From Cytophagales bacterium (GTDB taxonomy: Bacteria; Bacteroidota; Bacteroidia; Cytophagales; 172606-1): a DNA stretch of 64,000 bases. Every line of letters starts with the position of its first letter. Position 1 is the first letter of the stretch. Under the pieces are notes generated by a model. That model saw only the letters and a list, made by a program, of their open reading frames with translations. It was not told the origin of the DNA and ran no database searches. A program made the translations under genes and the position numbers. Where the stretch lies: contig JAUJMU010000002.1 of assembly GCA_030446715.1 (NCBI GenBank), positions 246,269-310,268 of the forward strand, in the 5' to 3' direction. Positions 27,607 to 36,165 of the stretch are shown here, piece after piece.

Positions 27607-28860
27607 ATGGACGGACATGCCCTCAAAAGCTGGCTGGAAATCCCCGGCGACAGTGATTTTACCATTCATAACCTTCCCTACTGAATTTTCCGGAGCCGGG
27701 ATCGCACCCCCAGGGCGGGTGTGGCCATTGGTGATTACGTGCTGGACCTTGCACTGCTGGCGAAAGAGGGTTTGCTGAAAGGGCCTGGCATGGATGCAGC
27801 CGTTTTTTCCGACCGCTACCTGAATAACTTCATGGCCCTTGGCAAGCCTGTATGGCAGGCAGTGAGGCACCGGATCGGGGAACTGCTCACGGAGGGCAAC
27901 ACCGAACTGAAGGCTTACAAAGAGGAGGCACTGGTTCCGCGTGATTCGGTGGAAATGCTGATGCCCGTGCACGTGGGCAATTACACCGATTTTTATTCCA
28001 GTGAAGAGCACGCCACCAATGTGGGCAAAATGTTCCGCGGCCCCGAGAATGCCCTGATGCCCAACTGGAAACACCTGCCCGTAGCCTATCACGGCCGGGC
28101 GTCATCGATTGTGGTTTCGGGAACAGACATTATCCGTCCCAAAGGTCAGACAAAAGCACCGGATGCGCCGGCTCCTTCTTTTGGCCCGTCCAAACGAATG
28201 GATTTTGAACTGGAAGTGGCGTTTGTAATCGGCAAATCCACTCAAATGGGAGAGCGTATTTCTACAGACGAAGCCGAAGATCACATTTTTGGCTTTGTGC
28301 TGTTCAACGACTGGTCGGCCCGCGACATACAGGCGTGAGAATACCAGCCGCTGGGACCGTTTCTGGGCAAAAACTTTGCCTCCTCCATCTCCCCCTGGGT
28401 AGTGCCGCTGGAGGCGCTGGAGCCTTTCCGTATACCCGGTCGGGCGCAGTATCCCGAGGTGCTGCCTTATCTCAAATACAAGGGGCACCACAGCTTCGAC
28501 ATCCCGCTGGAAGTTGCCATTACGCCGGATAATGGCGAAGAAACGGTGGTCTGCCGGTCTAATTTCAAAAACCTTTACTGGAACATCTGCCAGCAACTTG
28601 CGCACCATACCGTGAATGGCTGCAACCTGGAAGTGGGCGATATGATGGCTTCCGGCACGATCAGCGGGCAGGCTCCGGATTCTTTTGGTTCCCTGCTGGA
28701 GCTGTCCTGGGGCGGCAAAAATGCAGTAAAGCTAAAGGATGGCTCCGAAAGGCGGTTTCTGGAAGACAACGATTCGGTAATCATGCGGGGCGGGGCCGAA
28801 AAAGGCGGCATCCGCATCGGCTTCGGCGAAGTCCGCGGTAAATTGCTGCCGGCAAACTGA
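27607..28860 (+). pseudogene. fahA: fumarylacetoacetase with two in-frame TGA codons
   Basis: A single frame of 418 codons from MDGHALKSWLEIPGDSDFT to the final TGA has the expected full length and family sequence throughout (VAIGDYVLDLALLAKEG, PVAYHGRASSIVVSG, FELEVAFVIG, GDMMASGTISGQ). It is interrupted twice: TGA at 27682-27684 where family members have Gly (NLPYG-IF) and TGA at 28336-28338 where they have Trp (ARDIQAW-EYQPLG). No indel is needed. FahA performs the last step, cleaving fumarylacetoacetate to fumarate and acetoacetate. Each stop is one substitution from the expected codon (GGA, TGG). As written the gene cannot give an active product. Confidence 0.88.
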
Positions 28861-28863
28861 ATG

Positions 28864-28916
28864 GTTATATGGTTAAATTGTTTAACTGTTGGAGGCCCGG
28901 GAAATGACCGTTCAGT
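28864..28916. repeat. dispersed intergenic repeat, copy 1
   Basis: ATGGTTAAATTGTTTAACTG followed by GGAGGCCCGGGAAATGACCG after fahA; nearly the same string recurs at 58211-58274 after ridA, with an 8-nt insertion between the halves. Confidence 0.75.
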
Positions 28917-28951
28917 CTGACGACCATTCAGCCATACAACCATTTGACCAT

Positions 28952-30043
28952 TCAGCTAGTTTTTTCGGCAGGATTTTCCTCTGGCAGGTTTTCCAAATCC
29001 GCAGAGATAGGCTCTACTTCCTGACGGCGGGCCGTGCCGGAGCCGTATTCTTTCAGGAACACCTGCACCAGCAGCATGAAGTACACGATAATCAGCGGAC
29101 CGATGAATATGCCGACTATGCCAAATACGGGCACGCCCAGCACAATGCCTACTATTGTCAGCAATGGGTGAATGTCACCCAGCTTTTTGGCAAGCGCAAA
29201 CCGTAACACGTTATCAATGTTAACTACCAGAACGGCACCGAACAGCAGTATGCCCAGTCCCTTGCCAGTCTCCCCCTGCATCAGCAGAATCACCCCGGCC
29301 GGAACCCAAACCAGTGGTGTACCCAGTACCGGAATGAATGACAGAAAGAAGCTGACTACACCCCAGAAAAGAGCATCCTCCAGGTGGAAAATCACAAAGC
29401 CCAGCCCCATACTGGCACCTTGAATCAGCGATATAATACTCTGGCCGATTACGTTGGTATTGATTACGTTCCTCAGTTCGGCCCCCAGCAGGTCAATTGT
29501 AGGATCCTGGAAGGGCAGGTACTTATACAGACTTTCGAGGAACGTTTCCTGATTGATGAACATGTAAAACAGGATAAAATACATGATCCCGATAGATGCC
29601 ACCAGATTTACCGTACCCGTAAATACAGACGGAAAAAGCTGGGAAAAGAAATCTCCGCCTTTTTCAGTAAGCGTCCGGATCAGCTGACCGTTGGAGAGTT
29701 CGAGGCCCGTGAGCTCTTCGATCTTCTTTATGATGGGCATGAATTCGTCGATGTGACGGGTGTAATAGGCCACTTTATCGGCCAGCATAATGCTGAGCAC
29801 CAGAAAAGGCAGGATCACAATCAGAAAGGAAATAATCAGGATCAGGGTAGTGACCATGTAACGGTTATACCCCTTCCCGTGCACCATCTTATTGAAGCCC
29901 GATACAAAAATGACGTAGATGATGCCGCTTCCGATAATTGCCGGGAAGTAAGCCACCAACCCGAAGCAAAGAAAAAACGCAAGGATCAGCAGAATGGTGA
30001 TCTGCAGTACACTCCGTTGTTGACGGGTATATAAATTTATCAT
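28952..30043 (-). CDS. AI-2E family transporter (PerM-like), copy 1
   Basis: 363 residues from MINLYTRQQRSVLQIT. About eight membrane segments; the AI-2E/UPF0118 family features include an N-terminal triple-helix block, a soluble helical stretch (about 90-140, YTRHIDEFMPIIKKIEEL) and the C-terminal block with FLSFIPVLGTPLVWVPAGV and GVPVFGIVGIFIGPLIIV. Members export autoinducer-2 or act as Na+/Li+-H+ antiporters; which applies here is unknown. Follows a second copy by 80 nt. Confidence 0.87.
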   Translation of the reverse strand: MINLYTRQQRSVLQITILLILAFFLCFGLVAYFPAIIGSGIIYVIFVSGFNKMVHGKGYNRYMVTTLILIISFLIVILPFLVLSIMLADKVAYYTRHIDEFMPIIKKIEELTGLELSNGQLIRTLTEKGGDFFSQLFPSVFTGTVNLVASIGIMYFILFYMFINQETFLESLYKYLPFQDPTIDLLGAELRNVINTNVIGQSIISLIQGASMGLGFVIFHLEDALFWGVVSFFLSFIPVLGTPLVWVPAGVILLMQGETGKGLGILLFGAVLVVNIDNVLRFALAKKLGDIHPLLTIVGIVLGVPVFGIVGIFIGPLIIVYFMLLVQVFLKEYGSGTARRQEVEPISADLENLPEENPAEKTS

Positions 30044-30123
30044 AAAAAAGACCAACTCTTAGGTTGGCCAATATACTTTAATACAATCAAAAGGTAATGT
30101 GGTAATCGTCAGAAGCCATTATG

Positions 30124-31263
30124 CTATTTGGCTACGGATCCTGCCACTTCTTTGGCATCTTCCTTTACCTCATCTAAAATATCTTTGTGCGGTTTGAGCT
30201 GTTCTTTTGTTGGTTCGCCCAGCAGGAAGCCGAATGGCTCCATTCCCGGCACGTGGTCAAAAATCACTTTCAGGATAGCCGTAAACGGAATAGATAGTAT
30301 CATTCCGGAAATGCCCCAGATCATGCCACCCAGAATCAATGCGATGATGGCTGCCAGCGGATTTACGCCTACTTTGGAGCCTACAATGTTGGGGGTGATG
30401 AAATTGCCTTCCAGAAACTGCACGAAAGCGAATACAGCCGCAACGCCCACTGCGTACCAGATGGAATCTTTGGTGAGCAGAGCCATCAGGATAGGCAGTA
30501 TCGAGCCGATCAGAATCCCCAGATAAGGAATAATATTCAGGAAAGCCGCCAGCGCACCAAAAAAGAAAGCGTACTTGATGCCCAGCAGCAGCAAGCCCAC
30601 GGTATTGAGGGCAGCCAGAATCACAATGACCAGAAACAAGCCCATGATGTGATTTTTCACCACCTCCTGAATCTTGAGGGCCACTTCAGAAATATTCTGG
30701 TTGGGGGTGTTTTTGAAAAGCCTTTGCAGAAAATCAATAAAGAAGTTGCGGTAGTAAAGGAAGAAGAAAATAAAGATTGGCATCAGGCTCAGATCTGCAA
30801 AGGTGCTGGTAGTGGCCGACAAGGTACCTGTCAGCAGTGCGCCGCTGGAGGCAATGGCTCCCCGTGCCTGATCCCGGATCCAGTCGAGCTGATGCGTTTT
30901 GTCCACTCCGAACCTTGTGGCTATGAAGGTGTGGAATTCATCCACCAGTTGCACAAACCTTGCCTGCAGTTCGGGCAGATCCTGACCAAAATTCATCATC
31001 TGGGCAACGATAAAATACATCATGCCCACCAGTACCAGAATAATCAGGATCAGGCAGATAAAGATGGCAAGGATGCGGGGAACCTTCCAGCTTTCGAGCC
31101 GGGCCGAGATCGGGTGCAGAAGCAGGGCAAAGAGAAAAGAAAAGCTGAGCGGGATCAGCAAACCGGATGCCACCGTAAGCCCCACTACGATCAGAGCAAG
31201 GCTGATGAGGATCAGGGCTACCTTCACATAGGCAGGCTGTTCAAATTTTACGTATTTTTCCAT
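30124..31263 (-). CDS. AI-2E family transporter (PerM-like), copy 2
   Basis: 379 residues with the same architecture as the downstream gene: FSFLFALLLHPISARLE, a periplasmic/cytosolic helical insert (about 95-135), and FLNIIPYLGILIGSILPIL with GGMIWGISGMILSIPFTAIL near the C-terminus. The two proteins are clearly different in sequence, so the pair is an old duplication or two subfamilies. Its acidic/Lys-rich tail (HKDILDEVKEDAKEVAG) is cytosolic. No luxS seen in the window. Confidence 0.88.
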   Translation of the reverse strand: MEKYVKFEQPAYVKVALILISLALIVVGLTVASGLLIPLSFSFLFALLLHPISARLESWKVPRILAIFICLILIILVLVGMMYFIVAQMMNFGQDLPELQARFVQLVDEFHTFIATRFGVDKTHQLDWIRDQARGAIASSGALLTGTLSATTSTFADLSLMPIFIFFFLYYRNFFIDFLQRLFKNTPNQNISEVALKIQEVVKNHIMGLFLVIVILAALNTVGLLLLGIKYAFFFGALAAFLNIIPYLGILIGSILPILMALLTKDSIWYAVGVAAVFAFVQFLEGNFITPNIVGSKVGVNPLAAIIALILGGMIWGISGMILSIPFTAILKVIFDHVPGMEPFGFLLGEPTKEQLKPHKDILDEVKEDAKEVAGSVAK

Positions 31264-31478
31264 TTACGAATAATTGAATTTTATAGTCCGGTCCACATCT
31301 GATCCGGCACAATATTCCGTATAAACGACTCTGCCCCTTACAAGTTAACCACTCAGCTGCAGTAACCGGGAAAAAAACGCTGCGCAACCAGTTGCTGTTA
31401 GCCAAAATGTTTACTAAACCCGTGTGGAACAAGCTCTTAAAGCAACAATCATTGCCCAAAGCCTCGCAAAAAAACGAA

Positions 31479-32330
31479 ATGCTGCCCTATAAAGTATTAT
31501 ATTTTTTATTTTCAGTCAAAATTGCCCTTTTCACCTGCTGCGGACCGGAAAAAAGACAGAGTGACTTTGAAGTGATTGGTGGCGCCTACACAATTTCGCA
31601 AATCGCCAGCCTGCCGCCGCAGGTAAATGAAAGCTCTGGATTGCTGGTTGCCGAAAGGGGCAAATCGTTCTGGTCGCACAACGACGGTGGCAGCAAACCC
31701 GAACTTTACGAGATTGATTACAAGGGTAACCTGCTGCGTACCCTGCCCCTGCCCCTCCTGCGCAACCGCGACTGGGAAGACCTTGCCGGTGACCGGGACG
31801 GCAATATCTACATCGGGGATTTTGGCAACAATGGCAACTCCCGCCGGAACCTGAAGATTTACAAGCTGCATCCCTCCCGGCCAGACAGGGCTGACAGCAT
31901 CACGTTCCGATACGCTGATCAGACGGAGTTTCCGCCCCGCGGGAAGGAACGGAATTTCGACTGCGAAGCCTTCTTCTGGCACGCTGACAGCCTTTATCTG
32001 TTTTCCAAGAACCGGGGCCGCAAGAATGTAAAGATGTACGTGCTGCCCGCCAGACCCGGCGATTATACGGCCCAGGTCCGGGGAGAAATATTCCTGAAAT
32101 CAATGGTTACCGCCGCTGACATCAATCCTGAGCATACGCTGTTTGCGGTACTCACGTACGGCAAGGTGCTCCTGTTCCGGCTCACCGACAACACCAACCC
32201 GCTGAAGGACCCTTACCTCTGCATTAAGGTATACCGCAACCAGGCCGAAGCCATTGCCTTCATCAACGAAACGGATTTCGTGATCACCAACGAACAGGGG
32301 AGAATGTTTCTGGTGGAAAAGAAGAAGTGA
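31479..32330 (+). CDS. lipoprotein with beta-propeller-like repeats
   Basis: 283 residues from MLPYKVLYFLFSVKIALF, a lipoprotein signal with ALFTCC (acylated Cys about residue 20 or 21). The mature protein looks like a propeller: NESSGLLVAERGKSFWSHNDGG, GNLLRTLPL, RDGNIYIGDFGNN, DSLYLFSKNRG, AVLTYGKVLLFRL. The IYIGDFGNN signature resembles SdiA-regulated/esterase-like propellers. Function unknown; probably a surface or periplasmic lipoprotein. An upstream ATG at 31392 would bury the signal and was rejected. Confidence 0.7.
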   Translation: MLPYKVLYFLFSVKIALFTCCGPEKRQSDFEVIGGAYTISQIASLPPQVNESSGLLVAERGKSFWSHNDGGSKPELYEIDYKGNLLRTLPLPLLRNRDWEDLAGDRDGNIYIGDFGNNGNSRRNLKIYKLHPSRPDRADSITFRYADQTEFPPRGKERNFDCEAFFWHADSLYLFSKNRGRKNVKMYVLPARPGDYTAQVRGEIFLKSMVTAADINPEHTLFAVLTYGKVLLFRLTDNTNPLKDPYLCIKVYRNQAEAIAFINETDFVITNEQGRMFLVEKKK

Positions 32331-33023
32331 TTGAATGGCTGAATGGTTGCAGTGATTACCTGATTGTTATGCCCTATGCAAAAAGAATAAAAAGAGTAAC
32401 GCAATGATTATCTTTGATGTATGGCAATAAGAGAAAAATACATCAACCCCTTCACTGATTTTGGATTCAAAAAGTTGTTCGGCAGCGAATACAACAAAGA
32501 TTTGCTCATTGACTTTCTTAATCAAGTACTTGGCGACAAAGAACAAATCCGGGACTTGACCTATCTGAACAGCGAAAAGTTAGGCAAAACGCAAAGTGAC
32601 AGAAAAGCCATATTTGATTTGTACTGTGAGAATGAGCATGGTGACAAATTTATCATCGAGCTGCAAAATGTGCCGCAGCAGTACTTCAAAGATAGAAGTA
32701 TTTTTTACGCCACCTTTCCCATACAAGAACAGGCCCAGAAGGGCAACCAGTGGGATTACAACCTGAAAGCTGTCTATACCGTGAGTATACTTAACTTTGG
32801 CTTTGCAGACACCCAAGAACGATTTTTGCGGGAGATACAACTGATTGATAAAGCCACAGGAGAAGTATTTTACGACAAACTGACGTTTGTCTACATTGAG
32901 GTGCCCAGGTTCAAGAAGGAGGAGGAAGAGCTTGTAACCCATTTTGACAAATGGATGTATGTGTTAAAAAACCTGCACCGGTTACAGGACATACCAAAGA
33001 AGTTGCAGGAGAAGATATTTAAT

Positions 33024-34004
33024 AGACTTGTTAGTTGTTGATAATGAGCGAAGTGGCTATTTTTGCTAGTAAAAGGCACTAAAATGAGCTTGTCATATAA
33101 GGATATCCGCACGGATCGGCAGTGGCGTTCGGCTACGGGTCTGAGTGAGCAAAAGTTCACTTTCTTAGCCGCCCAGTTGGGCAAAGTATACCAGGAGCGC
33201 TACGGAGTAAGTCTGCAAGAGAAGATGCGCAATGTAAAGCAGCAGTTTATTTTCACTACTTATGAAGAGATGCTCTTTTTTGTTTTGTTCATCTTGAAAA
33301 ACACGCTTACCTGGGACAATGCAGGATTAATCTTTGGCATTAGTGGTGGGGATGCACACCTGAACTTGACTCGGTTTTTCCCCCTTTTACAAACTGCTTT
33401 GGAGCGGTTAAGCTGCTTGCCGGTCCGGGATTTGAAAGACTGGCAGAAACTCCGCCCGGAGTTTTCCAGGCAGTTGGTCTTGCTCATGGATGGTAGTGAA
33501 GTAGCCGTGCAACGGCCTGTGGATGAGCAGCAACAGGAGCAGGCCTTCAGTGGTAAAAAAAGACATACCCGAAAGCTACTCCTGCTGAGTACGACCGATA
33601 GACGGATTTTGTACGTGAGCAAGCTCTATAACGGCAGTGTGCATGACAAGAAAATGGCCGATCAAGAGATCAAGGATCAATCAGCAGTGTTCGAGTCAAA
33701 AGAGTTGCGGGTAGATTCAGGCTTTTTGGGAATAGGCAAAACGCTCAAGGATTGCAAGGTGGAGATACCGGAAAAAAAGAAGAAAAACAACAACTTACCC
33801 TCCAGCAGAAAGAAGCTAACAAAGAAAAAGGCAAGAATAGAATCAGCATTGAACATGCCATTGGTGGCATGAAAAGATACCGCTTGATTATGGAGAGAAT
33901 CAGAGTCAGAAAACTAGCGCTGCTGGATACAATAGTAGGGGTATGTGCTGGCCTTTGGAACTTCCAATCCAGCTTCTCCCTCATTCCCAACCACTAACAA
34001 GTCT
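33024..34004 (+). mobile_element. IS5-family insertion sequence, complete, 981 bp
   Basis: Terminal inverted repeats of 17 bp with one mismatch: AGACTTGTTAGTTGTTG at 33024-33040 and, reversed, AGACTTGTTAGTGGTTG at 33988-34004. Flanked by AAT direct repeats (33021-33023 and 34005-34007; a 5-nt TAATA duplication fits equally if the ends are trimmed by one base). Contains one transposase in two overlapping frames. Very close ends and intact frames suggest a recent insertion. Confidence 0.92.
33084..33997 (+). CDS. IS5-family transposase made by -1 programmed frameshifting
   Basis: ORF A (MSLSYKDIRTDRQWRS) carries an N-terminal helical domain and the first catalytic acidic residues: LLMDGSEVAVQRP (D) and LRVDSGFLGIGKT (D). 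ORF B, in the -1 frame and ending at 33997 inside the right inverted repeat, supplies the Glu motif ISIEHAIGGMKRYRLI and the closing VGVCAGLWNFQ. The junction has the heptamer A AAA AAG at 33773-33779, in register for simultaneous P/A-site slippage. The fusion would be about 300 residues, a DDE_Tnp_4-type transposase. Without the shift, ORF A ends in ESALNMPLVA lacking the Glu. Confidence 0.88.
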
Positions 34005-34238
34005 AATAAATTGTTTGAACAAGCAGAAATTGCACAACTAACAGCAGATGAGATGAGAACATATGAAGAAAGTTTAAAAACCTATTGGGATAACTACAGT
34101 ATCTTAGAAACGGCAAAGAAAGAGGAGCGTATAGAAATTGCAAAACGGTTGAAAAAGAAAGGTGTGGATATAGAAGTGATTGCTGAAACTACGGAGCTGA
34201 CAAAAGAAGAGATAGAAAAGTTATAAAAAAGCACAAGG

Positions 34239-34327
34239 GCATAACATCTGCTAAGCCGACCACCAGCCTGCATGCCCGCAATTCTAACGCATGAGGGCAT
34301 GGCGTCGGTTAGCCATGTTACGTTAGC
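34239..34327 (+). repeat. attC-like imperfect palindrome
   Basis: Outer arms TAACAT-CT-GCTAA-G-CCGAC (34242-34260) and GTCGG-TTAGC-C-ATGTTA (34304-34320) pair over 16 bp, leaving an unpaired spacer and one extrahelical G on the left arm, the layout of integron attC sites, with AAC/GTT cores at the outer ends. A second inner stem CATGCCC / GGGCATG lies within the loop. The full RYYYAAC consensus is not met. A partial right-end copy (CATGTTACGT) recurs at 34742-34751. Confidence 0.45.
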
Positions 34328-34389
34328 CACAACTAAAAATAGGATTTGCTGTTCAACTTATGTATCTTTTATAGAAATTGACATCGAAT

Positions 34390-34631
34390 ATGATTATTGA
34401 AAAGAATATAAAGATTGAGCAGTCCCGTGCAGAATTATTGAATGATTACGCCAAATCCGGATTCTCCAGCCAGAATGAATTAGTTGCGTTTGCTTTGCAA
34501 CTACTACAGAAGGAGTTGGAAAAACAACAAAGAGTAAAATTAGAAGAGTCCGCCCTTTGTATGCAAGTCTTTACGATGAAGATGAAGAAGCAAAATATTG
34601 GACTAACTCTGCTCTTGATGATTGGAAGTAA
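34390..34631 (+). pseudogene. ribbon-helix-helix-type antitoxin gene, frameshifted
   Basis: N-terminal part MIIEKNIKIEQSRAELLNDY is in one frame; after EESAL the correct continuation LYASLYDEDEEAKYWTNSAL, ending DDWK, is one frame off. A base is missing in or near CCCTTTG (34553-34559). Corrected length about 80 residues. The acidic C-terminal part is typical of antitoxins that wrap a MazF/PemK toxin. The stop lies 3 nt before the toxin ATG. Confidence 0.65.
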
Positions 34632-34634
34632 GAC

Positions 34635-34757
34635 ATGGCGCAACAACTAAAAAGAGGCATGGTCATTACCGTTGATTTAAACCCGACAAAAGGTTCAGAA
34701 ACTGGTAAGATTCGCGGGAAAGATTCACGCCGCCGTGTGCTCATGTTACGTCAGTGA
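34635..34757 (+). pseudogene. MazF/PemK-type toxin, truncated
   Basis: 40 codons: LKRGMVITVDLNPTKGSETG is the family N-terminus (usually continuing KxRPCVVVTND). After KIR the sequence departs from the family and stops at 34757, so about two thirds of the domain is lost. The breakpoint lies next to a CATGTTACGT word shared with the upstream attC-like element, suggesting recombination there. As written it is not an active endoribonuclease. Confidence 0.65.
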
Positions 34758-34829
34758 TGACTTTTACAGAGTGTTTCTGGTCAGACAGCCATTTAACCAT
34801 CCGGCCATCAAACAATTCAACCATACATC

Positions 34830-35470
34830 CTAAAACGTCAGCGGGTCGAAATGTTTGAAGTGACCGTTCATCCGGACCACTTCTTTGGTTCGTTCCATTT
34901 CGGCTACAATTGGGATGGCCCGCTCCAGATGACGGAGCAGATACGCCTGCCGCTCCCCTTCCGAAGGGATGGTGAGCAGTTCGTACTCCCCCTGCTCAAC
35001 GGACAGCCCGATTTTGTGAGCCAGCTGGAAGGCTAAGGAATCGGCGTGGCGCATGTCGAGTTCGAGTGGCATCTGCATCAGGGTATACAGCCGCTTTACC
35101 TGCGCAATCAGCTGAACCCGTACCTCGTCGGTATAGCCCTCATCATTGGCAATAAACTCCGCTTCTCCCCCGAATACAGCTTTCCCGGGGCCGGATTCTC
35201 AAAACTCAGCAGGCGGAATACTGCCACGCCCACTGTCTCAATGTCCATCCGCCCATCGTCGTAGCGGCGGCTCAGGGTGGTCACCCGCATCTCAGTCCCG
35301 CATTTCTCCACCTGATTGCCAATGAACACCGGGATGCCGAAGGTCCTGTCCTCCTCGATACACTCACTGATCAACTGCCGGTAACGGGGTTCAAAAACGT
35401 GCAGGTTCAGCTTCTCGTCCGGAAAAGCCACCAGGTTTAGCGGAAACAGGGACAGATAACGGGTAGTCAT
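34830..35470 (-). CDS. LON-domain (ATP-dependent protease La N-terminal type) protein, frameshifted
   Basis: First part: MTTRYLSLFPLNLVAFPDEK ... HVFEPRYRQLISECIEED, the LON substrate-binding domain N-terminal motif. The frame breaks in the C5 run at 35167-35171: one base appears missing, after which the correct frame gives EAEFIANDEGYTDEVRVQL, then RHADSLAFQLAHKIGLSVEQ to the stop. Corrected length about 213 residues, standard for stand-alone LON-domain proteins of Bacteroidota, which lack ATPase and protease domains and whose role is unknown. The ATG overlaps the gldH stop (ATGA). Confidence 0.8.
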
Positions 35471-35941
35471 AGGCGGTCGGCGGCTTTTTCTACCCTCACC
35501 CCGACACTCATGATTCCCGGGAGCGGGTCTTTGCGCATGTACTGCTTCACTTTAAAAGTATAGTTGCCCGGATGAGGAAATCTTGAAGTTTTCGAGTGAC
35601 TGAATGCGGTGGTCGAAAATATCACCCATGCCATCGCCAAGGGGTTTGCCGGTTTTCTGGTCCATCAGCGTCAGTTCCTGCAACCGCGAAGAGATAATTT
35701 TTCCCGTACTGTCAGAGAGGTAATACGTCACGTACAGATTATAATATGGATACATGGAAGCGTTCCGGATATTATAATAGATATTGTAGGGAACGGTTGC
35801 ATTGTCGATGGTGAAGCCAAAAGCGGGAATTGTGTCAATGTACCACTGATAGTTCTCAAGGTCCTGATTCCGCTCATACAGCCGGTCGGGGTCGCAGGCA
35901 TAAAACAGGGAGGCAATCAACAGAAACAGTACTATTCTCAT
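35467..35941 (-). CDS. gldH: gliding motility lipoprotein GldH, frameshifted near the C-terminus
   Basis: From MRIVLFLLIASLFYAC, a lipoprotein signal with Cys at residue 16, then DPDRLYERNQDLENYQWY, characteristic of GldH. The frame is lost after LENFK; one extra base at about 35577-35583 shifts it, and the alternative frame gives the family C-terminus HPGNYTFKVKQYMRKDPLPG and SVGVRVEKAADRL. Corrected length about 158 residues. GldH is needed for gliding in Flavobacterium johnsoniae, linked to the type IX secretion apparatus. Lies in a string ricT-gldH-LON gene. Confidence 0.85.
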
Positions 35942-36165
35942 GGATTCGGAAAGAAAGGGCAGATTTACAGGGTATGTGTCAGTTTCCGAAAAAACGTCTG
36001 GTTTTTGGATGTACAAAATGCTGACGCTGCAAAACTAACATTTATACGCAAATATAAACCACCCCCGGCGTTACTTCCGCCGGCTGGTTGGCCAGCCACG
36101 GAACATTGCCTCCAAAAAGAAAAGGCAGACGATCTGCCTGCCCTTCCTTCATGATTTTGTCCGGT

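Larger units (their letters stand above)
32421..34226 (+). pseudogene. Rpn-family PD-(D/E)XK protein gene split by an insertion sequence
   Basis: The N-terminal part (32421-33023, 201 codons) begins MAIREKYINPFTDFGFKKLF and has the Rpn/PDDEXK_2 signature NPFTDFGFKKLFG, IFDLYCENEHGDKFIIELQN and YATFPIQEQ. The C-terminal part (34005-34226) reads KLFEQAEIAQLTADEM and ends with the usual coiled tail (EERIEIAKRLKKKGVDIEVI). Removing the 981-bp element plus one AAT duplication gives one uninterrupted frame of about 273 residues. Rpn proteins are recombination-promoting nucleases, often linked to mobile DNA and phage defence. The fragment as it stands keeps the catalytic core but ends in RLVSC. Confidence 0.88.

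Noticed and set aside
27607..28860. UGA recoding (Trp or Gly) as explanation for the two stops in fahA
   Set aside because: UGA ends many other genes here (for example the DUF4129 gene and fahA itself) and UGG is used for Trp; the two TGAs would need different amino acids.
28952..31263. Quorum-sensing locus based on the two AI-2E family permeases
   Set aside because: No luxS or receptor nearby; the family also includes ion antiporters.
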